The notes: a model not told the origin generated them from the sequence alone. DNA of 64,000 nucleotides from Pseudomonadota bacterium (GCA_023402175.1 JAEXCN010000077.1:3767-67766), one strand, 5' to 3'. Counted from the first letter of the stretch, positions 45,808 to 55,887 are shown. Program-made: numbers and translations.

Positions 45808-46608
45808 TCACGCCGCCTTGCGCAGGACCTCGAGCGCCTGCGCGTGGATGCGCGCGTCGCCGGCGGCGATGACCCGGCCGCCGTTTTGCGCATCGCCGCC
45901 GTCCCACGACGTGACGAGCCCTCCGGCCCCCTCGATGATCGGGATGAGCGCCTGGATGTCCCACGGCTTCAGTGACGCTTCGATCACGAGATCGATGAAG
46001 CCCGTCGCGAGCAGGGCATACGCGTAGCAATCACCGCCGTAGCGGGTCATCTTCGCGCGGCCGCCGATCTCCTGGAACGCGTCGGCCTCCTCTTTCGTGA
46101 AGTACGACGTCGGATGCGTCGTCGTCACGACGGCGTCGCGGAGGTCGGCGCACGCGCGCGTCCGGATCTTCGTCGTCTTCGCGGGCGTGACGAGCTCGGC
46201 GCCGCCCGCGTGCCCGATCCAACGCTCGCGCGTGACCGGCTGATCGAGCACGCCGAGGATGGGGCGCTTTCCGTCGTTGAGCGCGATGAGCGTCCCCCAT
46301 TGAGGCATTCCGCAGATGAACGCACGCGTTCCGTCGATCGGATCGAGGACCCACGTGAGCGGATCCGTGCCGGGCTCGTGCCCGTGCTCCTCGCCGAGGA
46401 TGCCGTGCCCGGGATACGTCTCCTTGATGAGGCGCCGGAGGACCGTCTCGCCTTCACGGTCGGCCTCGGTGACCGGATCGAACCCGGCTCGCCCCGTCCC
46501 CTTGTCGGTGACGTCGAGGACGGCGCGGAACCACGGGCGGATGGCGTCGCCGGAGGCGTCGGCGAGGCGGTGCGCGAAGCGGGCGAGCTCTTCGATGGAG
46601 ACCGTCAT
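45808..46608 (-). CDS. Inositol monophosphatase-family phosphatase (HisN-like)
   Basis: A 266-residue protein. The metal sites are visible: DPVTEADRE, GEEHG (GEE), WVLDPIDGTRAFICG (DPxDGT) and KPWDIQA (WDxxA). This is the inositol monophosphatase, histidinol-phosphatase HisN or CysQ family. The tight FDPVTEADRE and later WDIQALIPI are typical of the HisN-like group, so histidinol phosphatase is the first guess, without other his genes nearby. The start at MTVSIEEL is preferred; an ATG at 46665 adds a hydrophobic repeated MPFWPMPFW segment and is unlikely. Confidence 0.85.
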   Translation of the reverse strand: MTVSIEELARFAHRLADASGDAIRPWFRAVLDVTDKGTGRAGFDPVTEADREGETVLRRLIKETYPGHGILGEEHGHEPGTDPLTWVLDPIDGTRAFICGMPQWGTLIALNDGKRPILGVLDQPVTRERWIGHAGGAELVTPAKTTKIRTRACADLRDAVVTTTHPTSYFTKEEADAFQEIGGRAKMTRYGGDCYAYALLATGFIDLVIEASLKPWDIQALIPIIEGAGGLVTSWDGGDAQNGGRVIAAGDARIHAQALEVLRKAA

Positions 46609-46773
46609 CGCGGCGACCATACCGCCTCGGCGCCGCGACCAGAACGGCATCGGCCAGAACGGCATCGGGAAACCCGCGCGGTCGAGCGTCCGACCCGAGC
46701 TCGAGGGGAGCGCGAGCGGCCGGGACCGAAAAAGCGTTTATCAATCGGCGTTCTTGGGGTAACTAGCGGCATC

Positions 46774-46938
46774 ATGCAGCGCGGCTCGGCAGAGATTTTC
46801 CTTGGAGTGGGGCTGATCATCCTCGGGATCCTCGCCCTCAAGCTGACCGATTACGATTACTGGTGGGCGGCCATCGCGCTCGGCGCCGTGATCGGCTCGA
46901 AGGGCGGCATCTCGATCTCGGAACGCGCCCGCGTCTAG
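46774..46938 (+). CDS. Small membrane protein
   Basis: A 54-residue protein with two hydrophobic segments (IFLGVGLIILGILAL and YWWAAIALGAVIG) separated by KLTDYDY. It begins at an ATG just after an AT-rich stretch (GTTTATCAATC) that may hold the promoter. No family is recognised. It lies upstream of moxR in the same direction with a 139-base gap. Confidence 0.55.
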   Translation: MQRGSAEIFLGVGLIILGILALKLTDYDYWWAAIALGAVIGSKGGISISERARV

Positions 46939-47077
46939 GCGCCTGCGATCGACTAGCCCGCACGTGCGCGGGAATGATCGGGCTCGGCGCCGGGTTCAGG
47001 CTGCCGCGACGTGTGTACGGCTCCACGACCTGCGTGGACGCTGAAGAAATCACGCGATTCGTGGTAGGAACCGCACG

Positions 47078-48064
47078 ATGCTAGACGCCCGTGAGCTCAA
47101 CGAGATCGTCGCGCGCGAGAGCGCGTTCGTAGACCGCATCCAGAGCGAGGTCGCGAAGGTCATCGTCGGCCAGACGTACATGATCGAGCGCGTGCTCATC
47201 GGCCTGCTCACCGGCGGGCACGTGCTGCTCGAAGGCGTCCCCGGCCTCGCGAAGACGCTCACCGTCCGCACCCTCTGCGACGCGATCAGCGCGAAGTTCG
47301 CCCGCATCCAGTTCACGCCCGACCTGCTCCCGGCCGACGTGATCGGCACGGTCATCTACAACCAGCAGAAGGGCGAGTTCACCTCGAAGCTCGGTCCGGT
47401 CTTCGCCAACCTCGTCCTCGCCGACGAGATCAACCGCGCGCCGGCGAAGGTCCAGAGCGCGCTGCTCGAGGCGATGCAGGAGCGGCAGGTCACGATCGGC
47501 GACAAGACGTATCCCCTGCCACAGCCGTTCATCGTCATGGCGACGCAGAACCCGATCGAGCAGGAAGGCACGTACCCGCTGCCCGAAGCGCAAGTCGATC
47601 GCTTCATGCTCATGTGCAAGGTCGGCTATCCGACGCGCGAGGACGAGCGGAAGATCATGGACCGCATGACGGGGATGATCCCGCTCGCGGCGCAGCCCGT
47701 CGTCACGCCGACGGAGCTCCTCGAGGCACGGAAGATCATCGGCCAGATCTACGTCGCCGACAAAGTGAAGGACTACATCGTCGATGTCGTGTTCGCGACG
47801 CGCGAGCCGCAGAAACACGGCCTCAAGGACCTCGCGCCGCTCATCGAGTTCGGCGCGTCGCCGCGCGCGTCGATCGCGCTGAACCTCGCCGCGCGCGCGC
47901 ACGCCTTCCTCCGCCACCGCGGCTACGTGACGCCGGAGGACGTGAAGGCGGTCGGGCCGGACGTGCTTCGCCACCGCGTCGTGCTCACGTACGAAGCGGA
48001 CGCGGAGGAGGTCACGTCCGAGCAGGTCGTCCGCCGCGTCTTCGAGGTCGTCGAGGTCCCCTGA
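47078..48064 (+). CDS. moxR: MoxR-family AAA+ ATPase
   Basis: A 328-residue AAA+ protein of the MoxR group: Walker A GVPGLAKT at 53-60, Walker B LVLADE at 112-117 and sensor-1 region FIVMATQNPIEQEGTYPLPEAQ. MoxR ATPases act as chaperones that help insert metals or cofactors or mature envelope proteins, working with DUF58 and vWA partners. It is the first gene of the co-directional seven-gene Bat-type operon; the next start is 46 bases downstream. Confidence 0.93.
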   Translation: MLDARELNEIVARESAFVDRIQSEVAKVIVGQTYMIERVLIGLLTGGHVLLEGVPGLAKTLTVRTLCDAISAKFARIQFTPDLLPADVIGTVIYNQQKGEFTSKLGPVFANLVLADEINRAPAKVQSALLEAMQERQVTIGDKTYPLPQPFIVMATQNPIEQEGTYPLPEAQVDRFMLMCKVGYPTREDERKIMDRMTGMIPLAAQPVVTPTELLEARKIIGQIYVADKVKDYIVDVVFATREPQKHGLKDLAPLIEFGASPRASIALNLAARAHAFLRHRGYVTPEDVKAVGPDVLRHRVVLTYEADAEEVTSEQVVRRVFEVVEVP

Positions 48065-48113
48065 TCGCGGGGCGGGATCGACCGATGCCGCGTCTCTCTT
48101 CCTGGAGCCTGTG

Positions 48114-49124
48114 ATGATTCCCCGGGAGATCCTCGCCGCGCTGCGCACGATCGAGATCCACACGGCGCGGCTCGCCAACGAGCAGCTCTCGGGTACGTAC
48201 AAGTCGAGCTTCAAGGGCCAGGGCCTCGCCTTCCGCGAGGTGCGTCCCTACCAGGCCGGCGACGACGTCCGCACGATCGACTGGAACGTCTCGGCGCGCA
48301 TGCACGAAGCCTTCGTGAAGGTCTTCACGGAGGAGCGCGAGATGACGGTGATGCTCGCCGTCGATCTGTCGGCGAGTGAGCGCTTCGGCACGCAGCGCGC
48401 ACCGAAGGCCCGTGTCGCGTCCGAGGTCGCGGCGCTCCTCGCCTTCAGCGCGATCCGGAACAACGACCGCGTCGGCCTCATTCTGTCGACGAGCAAGGTC
48501 GAGCGCATCGTCCCGCCGAAAAAGGGCGAGAAGCACGTGATGCGCGTCGTGCGCGAGATCCTCGGCTTCGAAGCGCCGCAGGCGGCAGGCGCGCGGTCGC
48601 TCGAGACGCGCGTGACGAAGAAGAATGCCGATCGCGCGATCCGCGCGCTCGGCGAACGCGAAGGTCGCATGAGCCGGATCACGCCGTCGCCGTACCCGGA
48701 GCTCGGCGCCGCGACCGATCTGAAGTCGACGCTCGAAGCGCTCGCCCACGTCGCTCGCCGACGGAGCGTTGCGTTCGTCGTCTCGGACTTCTTCACGGCC
48801 GGCTACGAGCGCGCGCTGTCGCTCGCGAGCGCGAAACACGACGTCATCCCCGTGGTGCTGATCGACAAGCGCGACTTCGAGCTTCCCGACGTCGGGCTCG
48901 CGACGTTCGAGGACCTCGAGAGCGGCGAGATGGTCGTCGTCGACACGTCCGACGCGAACGTACGAGCGCACTTCAAGCGCGAGATGAACCGCATCCGCGA
49001 CGCCCGCCGGCAGCTCTTCTTCAAGCTCGGCCTCGACTCCGTCGAGATCGACACGGGCGGCTCGTTCGTTCGTCCGATTCGAGACCTGTTCGCGCGCCGC
49101 GCGCGAAGGATCGGGATGCGATGA
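48114..49124 (+). CDS. DUF58 domain protein
   Basis: A 336-residue protein. It shows the DUF58 hallmark FREVRPYQAGDDVRTIDWNVSAR, followed by a region predicted to fold like a vWA domain (MTVMLAVDLSASERF). It has no signal or membrane segment. DUF58 proteins are encoded next to moxR and are thought to work with it at the membrane. A GTG at 48111 is an alternative start. Its stop overlaps the next ATG by four bases. Confidence 0.92.
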   Translation: MIPREILAALRTIEIHTARLANEQLSGTYKSSFKGQGLAFREVRPYQAGDDVRTIDWNVSARMHEAFVKVFTEEREMTVMLAVDLSASERFGTQRAPKARVASEVAALLAFSAIRNNDRVGLILSTSKVERIVPPKKGEKHVMRVVREILGFEAPQAAGARSLETRVTKKNADRAIRALGEREGRMSRITPSPYPELGAATDLKSTLEALAHVARRRSVAFVVSDFFTAGYERALSLASAKHDVIPVVLIDKRDFELPDVGLATFEDLESGEMVVVDTSDANVRAHFKREMNRIRDARRQLFFKLGLDSVEIDTGGSFVRPIRDLFARRARRIGMR

Positions 49125-50554
49125 AGGCGGCGGGGAGGTCGTTCGCATTCGGGCTCTTCGGTCTGATCGTGACCGCCGCGCTGCTCCTCGGCGGATCGCG
49201 GACGTCGCTCGCGCAGGGGCCCACCCCTCCCGCGGCGCCGCCCGCACCTGCGTCCGACGCCGGCGCCGGTGATTCGACGTACGGCTGCGTCGAGAGCGTT
49301 CCGAAAGGAGCGCAGCGGCCGACCGTCATCGACACGTTCCCGAACCGCGGCACGAGCGGCTGGGCGGCGACGCTGTCGATCACCGTGCGGCACGGCAAGG
49401 GCGAGCGCGTCCTTCCGTCGGGGCTCGATCTGTCGAGCGCGGTGGAGGCGAAGAAGGTCCTCAAGCAAGCCGGGTTCGTCATCCCGGATCAGGATGGCGG
49501 CGCCGGCGCGCAGATCTGGACCGAGCCGGAGGACGCGGACAAATCCGGTGCGACGACGCATCTCGAGCTCCCCGTCGTGCTTCTACCGCCGAACCCGGGA
49601 CGCAACATGATGATGCTCCCGCCGCTGCCGGTCGCCGTCGCGCGCGCGAACGGCGAGATCGCGACGGTGTGCACGCACGTCCATCCCGTGATGGTCGACG
49701 ACCCGATCGCGAGCACGCCGGACGCGATGCCGAAGGAGAACCCCGCCGGCATCCCGCAGCGCGAGGAGTGGACGGCGCTGAAGAAGGCGCTCGGATGGGC
49801 CGCGCTCGGTCTCGTCGTCGGTGCCATCCTCGCGCTCTTGATCTGGCGGAAGCTCAATCAGCCGAAGCCGATACCTCCTCCTCCGCCGCCGCGTCCCCCG
49901 TGGGAGGTCGCGCTCGACGAGCTCGACGAGGTCCGTCATGCGGGGCTCCTCGAGGTGCATCGTTACGGCGAGTACTTCGACCGCACGAGCGACGCGCTCC
50001 GCCGCTACCTCGGCGCGCGATTCGGCTTCGATGGTCTCGAGTCGACGACGGACGAGATCCTCGCCGCGCTCCGGAAGCAGGGCGGAGGGTTCATTCGCTT
50101 CGATGCGCCGACGACGAGCTCGGACGGCGCTCCGCGCCCGAGCTTCACTCCGGCACCCGGGATCTCGTTCGAGCGCATCGCGACCTTCCTTCGCGAATGC
50201 GACCTCGTGAAGTTCGCGAACCTCACGCCGACGCCGGAGCAGTGCGCGACGTCGATCACGACGGGCGAAGCGATCGTCCGCTCGACGATGCCGAATTCGA
50301 TGCTTGCGGCCTCGGTCGACCTCCCCGCGCCGGAGGTCGATCCGGTCGCGGCCGCCCAGCTGCGCGCGCCGTTCACGCCGCCCGCCCCGGAGCCGCCGAA
50401 GCGCGAGCGTTCTCCGTACGAGCCGCCGGATCCGGACGAGCAGCCCGTCGCGAACGTCTCGCCGGCAGGCGGTGCGCACGACGAGATCGCTTCGTCGGGA
50501 GTCGATCGTGACGACGGCACGCGCCGCGAGCCGCCGGAGGGAGGCTCGTCGTGA
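49121..50554 (+). CDS. Membrane protein of the MoxR-Bat operon (DUF4381-like position)
   Basis: A 477-residue protein. An N-terminal signal (GLFGLIVTAALLLGG) leads to an extracytoplasmic beta-rich domain. A transmembrane helix lies near residues 225-243 (GWAALGLVVGAILALLIW). The cytoplasmic part contains a helical bundle (ALDELDEVRHAGLLEVHRYGEYFDRTSDALRRYLG) as in DUF4381. A Pro-rich tail follows. Its place between DUF58 and the first vWA gene matches DUF4381 in other moxR operons. The start overlaps the DUF58 stop and its stop overlaps the next GTG. Confidence 0.75.
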   Translation: MKAAGRSFAFGLFGLIVTAALLLGGSRTSLAQGPTPPAAPPAPASDAGAGDSTYGCVESVPKGAQRPTVIDTFPNRGTSGWAATLSITVRHGKGERVLPSGLDLSSAVEAKKVLKQAGFVIPDQDGGAGAQIWTEPEDADKSGATTHLELPVVLLPPNPGRNMMMLPPLPVAVARANGEIATVCTHVHPVMVDDPIASTPDAMPKENPAGIPQREEWTALKKALGWAALGLVVGAILALLIWRKLNQPKPIPPPPPPRPPWEVALDELDEVRHAGLLEVHRYGEYFDRTSDALRRYLGARFGFDGLESTTDEILAALRKQGGGFIRFDAPTTSSDGAPRPSFTPAPGISFERIATFLRECDLVKFANLTPTPEQCATSITTGEAIVRSTMPNSMLAASVDLPAPEVDPVAAAQLRAPFTPPAPEPPKRERSPYEPPDPDEQPVANVSPAGGAHDEIASSGVDRDDGTRREPPEGGSS

Positions 50555-51732
50555 CGCGCGCCGGCCGCACGATTGCCGTCGTCCTCGGGACGCTGCTCCT
50601 CATCGTCGGAGCGCTGCTCTACCCGATCTTCATGCGCGGCGACGCATGGCTCTCCGCCGTGTGGACCGTGCCGGTGCTCGCATGGCTTCCGCGCGACGCA
50701 CGGCTGCCCGTGCTTGCTGGAGGCGCGGTCGTCCTCGCGGCGCTCGTCGTCTGGCGGATGACGCTCGCTGCCGACACCCGCACGCCACGCATGCGCATCG
50801 CGGCGATCGCGCCGCTCCTCAGCGGTCCGCGTGGCTTCCGCACGCGCCTTCGTGACGTGCCCGGAATGCTCCGCGGCGCAGCGCTCGTGCTCGCGATCCT
50901 CGCGCTCGGTCGTCCGCAGAACGTTCTTCGCGGAGAGAACGCCGACGAGAAGGGCATCGACATGGTCGTCGTGCTCGACCTGTCGGGATCGATGCGCGCG
51001 CTCATGGAAGCGGAGACGGCGGAGCAGACGCGAACGCCGCGAGCGCCGGCGCAGCGGCTGACGCGTCTCGAGACCGCGAAGGAGGTCATCCTCGACTTCG
51101 TCTCGCGTCGAAAGAACGACCGCATCGGCGTCGTCGTCTTCGGACGCACGGCGTACATCCTCTCTCCGCCGACGCTCGACAAGTCGCTCCTGTCGACACT
51201 CGTGAGCAAGATGGAGCTCGGGCTCATCGACGGAAACGGCACCGCGATCGGCGACGCCGTCGGCACGGCCGTCGCTCGGCTCCGCCGCTCCACCGCACGC
51301 TCGAAGGCGATCATCCTGCTCACCGACGGAGACTCGAACGCAGGCTCGATCGCGCCCGACTACGCCGCGCATCTCGCGCAGGCACAGGGCGTGAAGGTCT
51401 TCACCGTGCAGATCGGAAACGGTGACGACGTCGACGTGCAGGACGGCGTCGATCTGTTCGGCCAGCCGAAGTTCGTGCGCGAGCACTTCCCGGTGAACCC
51501 CGAGCTGCTGAAGCGCATCGCGAGCACGACCGGTGGCGATGCGTTCATCGCGACGGACAAGAAGGGCCTCGAGCAGAGCATGCACGCGATCCTCGACAAG
51601 CTCGAGAAGACGCGGTTCGAGGCGCAAGCCGCGACGATGGAGGACCTGTTCGGGTTCCTCCTTCTCCCCGCCGTCGCGCTGATCGCGCTCGAGGCGCTCG
51701 TTCGACTGCTGATCGTGCGGAGGTTCCCGTGA
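50551..51732 (+). CDS. batA: BatA-like vWA membrane protein
   Basis: A 393-residue protein starting at a GTG. Hydrophobic segments lie near 9-25, 54-68 and 108-120, with a vWA domain after them and a C-terminal anchor (FGFLLLPAVALIALEALVRLL). The MIDAS motif is DLSGS at 143-147, followed later by a Thr-containing LLTDGDSNAG, so metal-dependent ligand binding looks intact. BatA works with BatB in complexes linked to oxygen tolerance and envelope stress. Confidence 0.85.
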   Translation: MTRAGRTIAVVLGTLLLIVGALLYPIFMRGDAWLSAVWTVPVLAWLPRDARLPVLAGGAVVLAALVVWRMTLAADTRTPRMRIAAIAPLLSGPRGFRTRLRDVPGMLRGAALVLAILALGRPQNVLRGENADEKGIDMVVVLDLSGSMRALMEAETAEQTRTPRAPAQRLTRLETAKEVILDFVSRRKNDRIGVVVFGRTAYILSPPTLDKSLLSTLVSKMELGLIDGNGTAIGDAVGTAVARLRRSTARSKAIILLTDGDSNAGSIAPDYAAHLAQAQGVKVFTVQIGNGDDVDVQDGVDLFGQPKFVREHFPVNPELLKRIASTTGGDAFIATDKKGLEQSMHAILDKLEKTRFEAQAATMEDLFGFLLLPAVALIALEALVRLLIVRRFP

Positions 51733-52907
51733 GATTTGCCTACGACCTCACGTCGATGCCGTACCTGCTCGTGGCGCTCGGCTGCGGGCTGCTCGTCGCG
51801 CTCTTCGCGGCGTCGCTCGTGCTCGCGTCGATCCGTCGCGGCCGTGCGACGAAGGTGTTCGGCGATCCGAAGCTCGTGATGCGGCTCGAGACGTTCGATG
51901 CCTCCGGTCGCCGCGCGCTCAAGGGCGTGCTCCTCGTGATCGCCGTGGCCTCGGCGTTCCTCGCGCTCGCGCGGCCGCAGTGGGGACGCGGCACGAAGCT
52001 CGTGCCCGCAACCAACCTCGACGTGGTGATCGTGCTCGATTACTCCAAGAGCATGTACGCGCGCGACGTCGCTCCGAGCCGGATCGCCCGCGCGAAGGCG
52101 GAGATCTCGAAGCTCGTTCGCGAGCTGCCGGGCGCACGCTTCGGGGCCGTCGCCTTCGCCGGTGAGCCGATGAGCTTCCCGCTCACGAGCGACTCGGCGG
52201 CGATCAGCCAATTCTTCCGTCAGCTCGAGCCGAACGACATGCCCGTCGGCGGGACGGCGATCGCACGCGCGCTCGAGCGTGCGCGCGAAGTGCTCGCGCG
52301 CGATCCGAAGTCGAAGGACCACGTGCGCGTCATCGTCCTCGTGACGGACGGTGAAGACCTCGAGGGCGATCCGGTGGGTGTCGCCAAGCAGGCCGCCGAG
52401 GAGAAGACGCGCATCGACGTCGTGCAGATCGGCGGACGTGCGCCGGAGCCGATCCCCGAGGTCGGCCCGGATGGGAGGGTGATGGGCTTCCGCAAGGACG
52501 ACGAGGGAAAGACGCTCACGACGGAGCTCTCGGCCGAGGGCGAAGCGCAGCTCGCCGACATCGCGAAGGCGAGCGGCGGAGCGATCGTTCGCGCCGAGAG
52601 GGGTGAGACCGGCATCGACGAGGTCGCCCGCGCGCTGAAGAAGATGATGCGCGAGGAGCTCGCCGAACGCGTCGAGACCGCATTCGACGAAGAGTACATG
52701 TGGCCGCTCGGGCTCGCGCTCGTCCTCCTCGCCATCGAAGGGCTCGTGCCGGAGGCGCCGCTGCCGAAGATCTCCTTCGGCCTCGTGGGCGCGCTCCCGC
52801 CCGGGGTCAGCATGCGGCCCGGCGGCGGACGAGACGGTGGGAAGAAGAAGGACAAGAAGGGCAAGAGAGGCGACCGCGCCGACAAGAAGAAAGTGAGGGC
52901 GGCATGA
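51729..52907 (+). CDS. batB: BatB-like vWA membrane protein
   Basis: A 392-residue protein starting at a GTG overlapping the batA stop. It has hydrophobic segments near 11-34 and 66-80 and a vWA domain with MIDAS DYSKS at 104-108 and VLVTDGEDLEGDP. A C-terminal helix (PLGLALVLLAIEGLV) anchors the rest, followed by a Lys/Gly-rich tail. BatB is the second vWA protein of the Bat operon and would pair with BatA. The tail is strongly basic. Confidence 0.87.
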   Translation: MRFAYDLTSMPYLLVALGCGLLVALFAASLVLASIRRGRATKVFGDPKLVMRLETFDASGRRALKGVLLVIAVASAFLALARPQWGRGTKLVPATNLDVVIVLDYSKSMYARDVAPSRIARAKAEISKLVRELPGARFGAVAFAGEPMSFPLTSDSAAISQFFRQLEPNDMPVGGTAIARALERAREVLARDPKSKDHVRVIVLVTDGEDLEGDPVGVAKQAAEEKTRIDVVQIGGRAPEPIPEVGPDGRVMGFRKDDEGKTLTTELSAEGEAQLADIAKASGGAIVRAERGETGIDEVARALKKMMREELAERVETAFDEEYMWPLGLALVLLAIEGLVPEAPLPKISFGLVGALPPGVSMRPGGGRDGGKKKDKKGKRGDRADKKKVRAA

Positions 52908-53956
52908 GCGCGCGATCTCGTGCTCGCTCGAAAGGCTTCCGCCGCCTCTCGTTCGTCGCGATCGCCGGCGCGCTCTTCGTTGCGGCGTGCGGCTGGGATC
53001 CTTCGCGGCCGTTCGACCGAGAGGCGCCTCAGGTGAACGAGGCGCTCCGATACTACGACGCTGGCGAGGCAGGCCCTGCTGCGGACCTGCTCCAGGACTA
53101 TCTCACGACGGGCGCGTGCTCCGAAGGCAACATCGGCACACCGCTCCGCGTCCGCGAGCGACCGAACGGCACGTTCGATCTCGGGCTCGCGATGTTCAAG
53201 ATCGCCGAGCAGTACGGACACCGCTTCGGCGACGAGGAGAACGACGCGGGCTTCCTCGATCCGAACATCAAGGGAATGCGCGCGACCCAGGTCGACTGCG
53301 CGCTTCGACTCGTTCGCGCGATCGCCGACGATTCTGTGCAGGCCGTGTCTCTCCGGGCGCGCGCGCGTTACCTCGAAGGCAATCTCCTGTTCTTGACCGC
53401 GGACTACAAGGAGGCGGTCACCGCGTACGACAAGGCGCTCGAGCTCGTGCCCGGGATGGGTGATGCCGGCCCGATCGGCACGAACGTCGATGCGGGCAAG
53501 GTGTCGTACGCGGCCGACTCCGTCGGACGCGACGCTGCGTGGAATCGCGCCGTCGCACTCCGGCGCATCGAGGACAAGAAGGACGCCGGGTCCGATGCGT
53601 CTCCGCCCGACGCCGGAAATGACGGCGGCAGCAACGACCAGAACGAGCCCGACGGCGGCGGCAACGACCAGAACAAGGACGCCGGCAGCGGCGACGACGA
53701 CAAGGACGCCGGCAACGACTCCGGCGGCGGCAACGACGATCAGAAGGACGCCGGCAAGAACTCCGGCGGCGACGAACAGAACAAGCCGCCGCCGAAGCAG
53801 GATCCGAAGGACGACCCGAAGGAGCCTCCGCCCCCGTCGCGGCAGAGCCAGGACGATCGCATCCTCGATCAGCTCGAGAACGCACCGACCGTGCAGCAGG
53901 AGGCGGCGAAGAAGCACGCCCGGACGCGCAGAGTGCGGGGGATGGCCGATAAATGA
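52904..53956 (+). CDS. batC: BatC-like TPR lipoprotein
   Basis: A 350-residue protein with a lipobox (VAAC, Cys29). TPR-like helices follow (NEALRYYDAGEAGPAADLLQDYL, YLEGNLLFLTADYKEAVTAYDKALEL). A long low-complexity region of Asp, Ala, Gly and Asn (about residues 225-300) separates this from a charged C-terminus (LDQLENAPTVQQEAAKKHAR), which looks like the conserved end of BatC. TPR proteins of this type are the scaffold of the Bat complex. Starts overlap on both sides (ATGA). Confidence 0.82.
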   Translation: MSARSRARSKGFRRLSFVAIAGALFVAACGWDPSRPFDREAPQVNEALRYYDAGEAGPAADLLQDYLTTGACSEGNIGTPLRVRERPNGTFDLGLAMFKIAEQYGHRFGDEENDAGFLDPNIKGMRATQVDCALRLVRAIADDSVQAVSLRARARYLEGNLLFLTADYKEAVTAYDKALELVPGMGDAGPIGTNVDAGKVSYAADSVGRDAAWNRAVALRRIEDKKDAGSDASPPDAGNDGGSNDQNEPDGGGNDQNKDAGSGDDDKDAGNDSGGGNDDQKDAGKNSGGDEQNKPPPKQDPKDDPKEPPPPSRQSQDDRILDQLENAPTVQQEAAKKHARTRRVRGMADK

Positions 53957-55887
53957 TCGCGTCGAGCGTCGCGCGGCTGTTCGGGATCGCCCTCGCGATA
54001 TTCCTCGCGCTGGTCGCCTGGAGCGCGCCCGCGCTCGCTCAGGGAATCGATCTCACCGGCAACGTCGATGCGACCGAGATCGAGCTCGGCGACACCGTCA
54101 CGTACACGCTCGAGGCGAGCTCGGCGAACGAGGCTCCGTTCGATCCACGGCTTTCGCCTCCAGCCGGCTTCGCGATCGTCAACAGCGGCGCGTCTCCGAC
54201 GCACATGGTGTCGATCATCAACGGGCAGCGCAGCGAGAAGCACGGCCTCACCGCGCAGTGGCAACTGCGGTCCGATCGGCTCGGCACCTTCACGATCGGC
54301 CCCGCGAGCGTCGCGTTCGGTGGTGGACGGCGGAACGGGCCTGCTGTGCGCGTGACCGTCGTCGCGCCCGGCACCGGCAAGCCCAAGCCGCGGAGGCCCG
54401 GCCGGCCGTCCCCGTTCGATCCTTTCGGCGGCGTCTCGCCGTTCGATCCGTTCAAGGGGATCTTCCCCGGCATCGACGACGACACCGCGCCGCCGGATCC
54501 GTTCGGCGGGCTCAACGCCGATCCGAAGCTCGCGCTCGACAGCGCGCGCGGTCCGATCGCGTTCCTCCACGCGACGATCGACAAGACCCGCGCCGTGGTC
54601 GGCGAGCAAGTGACGCTCACGGTCTACCTCTACGAGGACATCCGCGCGCGGCAGGGACGACCTTCCGATGTCCACGAGGCGACCGCGACGGACTTCGTGA
54701 AGCGCTCGCTCCTGCAGGACGAGACGCGCGCCGTCAGCGTCGGTATCGCGATGGTCGGAGGACGGCCGTGGAGCGTGAAGCTCGTTCGCAAGAACGCGCT
54801 GTTCCCCCTCAAGACGGGCCGCCTGATGATCGGACCGATGTCGCTCACGCTCCCGCAGGCCCGCGTCGGCTTGCGCGAGAGCGAGACGCTCTACGTCGAT
54901 GTCACCGAGCCGCCGGTCGCGAACCGTCCTGCCGGCTACCAGATCGGCGACACCGGTGAGTTCTCGCTCTCCGCGACGACGACGCCGACGTCGATCGAGC
55001 AACACGGCGCCGTCGGGGTCACCGTCGAGCTGCGCGGCAACGGCAACATGCCGTCGACGCTGCCGACGCCGGAGATCGCGGGTGTCGAGTGGCTCGAGCC
55101 GCAGACGCGCGACAGCCTCGGGCCAGTGTCGAGCGAGAAGTTCGGCGGCACGAGGACGTTCTCGTACGTCGTCCGAATCCACAAGGACGGCGCTGTCGAT
55201 CTCGGAGAGATCCGCCTCCCCTACTTCGATCCGACGACGCGCGCGTATGCGATTGCGCGCGCATCCCTCGGCATCGTCCAGGTGACGAAGGTGAACGGCC
55301 GCGATGCCGGGCCGGAAGTCGCCGAGCCGGTGCTGCCGAACCTGCCGAAGCTCCGGACGGCGCTCGAAGGCAAACGCGAGGAGTCCTTCTTGACCGAGCG
55401 CCCACTGTACTGGGGCGCGCTCTTCGGCTCACCGCTCGCGTGCGTTCTCGGGATCGCGTTCACCGGCGCGGTCAAGAAGGCACGCGAGCGACGCGCCAAC
55501 GCAGCGCCTTCACCGGAGCGGATCGCGCGAGAGCGACGCGCCGAAGCCGACGCCGCCGTGAAGCGCGACGACGGCAAGGCCGCGGTCGCGGCGATCGCGC
55601 GTGCGCTCGGAGCCGAGGTGCTCGCGAGCACCGGCGTCAACGTGCGCGGCACATCGGGCGAGGGCGCCATTCGCGAGCTCGAGGACGCCGGCATCGCCGA
55701 CGCCACGGCGCGAGAGGTCGTCCGCATCCTCTCCGAATGTGAGGACGCACGCTTCTCGCCTTCGGGCGTCACTCAGGACACCGCCCACGCGCTCTGGAAG
55801 CGAGCGAAAGAAGCGATGAGCGCGATTGGCGCGCAGGGCAGCGGCAAGGCGTCGGTCTCGCCCCGATCGAGGAGCGAGTCCGAATGA
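53953..55887 (+). CDS. batD: BatD-like oxygen-tolerance membrane protein
   Basis: A 644-residue protein. An N-terminal signal (IALAIFLALVAWSAPALAQ) leads to Ig-like beta domains (NVDATEIELGDTVTYTLEASS, KTRAVVGEQVTLTVYLYED) as in BatD. A membrane helix follows near residues 480-500 (ALFGSPLACVLGIAFTGAV), with a cytoplasmic helical tail of about 140 residues. Length and order match the BatD/oxygen-tolerance family. The start overlaps the batC stop. Confidence 0.87.
   Translation: MIASSVARLFGIALAIFLALVAWSAPALAQGIDLTGNVDATEIELGDTVTYTLEASSANEAPFDPRLSPPAGFAIVNSGASPTHMVSIINGQRSEKHGLTAQWQLRSDRLGTFTIGPASVAFGGGRRNGPAVRVTVVAPGTGKPKPRRPGRPSPFDPFGGVSPFDPFKGIFPGIDDDTAPPDPFGGLNADPKLALDSARGPIAFLHATIDKTRAVVGEQVTLTVYLYEDIRARQGRPSDVHEATATDFVKRSLLQDETRAVSVGIAMVGGRPWSVKLVRKNALFPLKTGRLMIGPMSLTLPQARVGLRESETLYVDVTEPPVANRPAGYQIGDTGEFSLSATTTPTSIEQHGAVGVTVELRGNGNMPSTLPTPEIAGVEWLEPQTRDSLGPVSSEKFGGTRTFSYVVRIHKDGAVDLGEIRLPYFDPTTRAYAIARASLGIVQVTKVNGRDAGPEVAEPVLPNLPKLRTALEGKREESFLTERPLYWGALFGSPLACVLGIAFTGAVKKARERRANAAPSPERIARERRAEADAAVKRDDGKAAVAAIARALGAEVLASTGVNVRGTSGEGAIRELEDAGIADATAREVVRILSECEDARFSPSGVTQDTAHALWKRAKEAMSAIGAQGSGKASVSPRSRSESE

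Noticed and set aside
46609..46665. Repeated MPFWPMPFW N-terminus for the phosphatase
   Set aside because: It comes from a direct repeat of GAACGGCATCGG. The conserved protein starts at MTVSIEEL.
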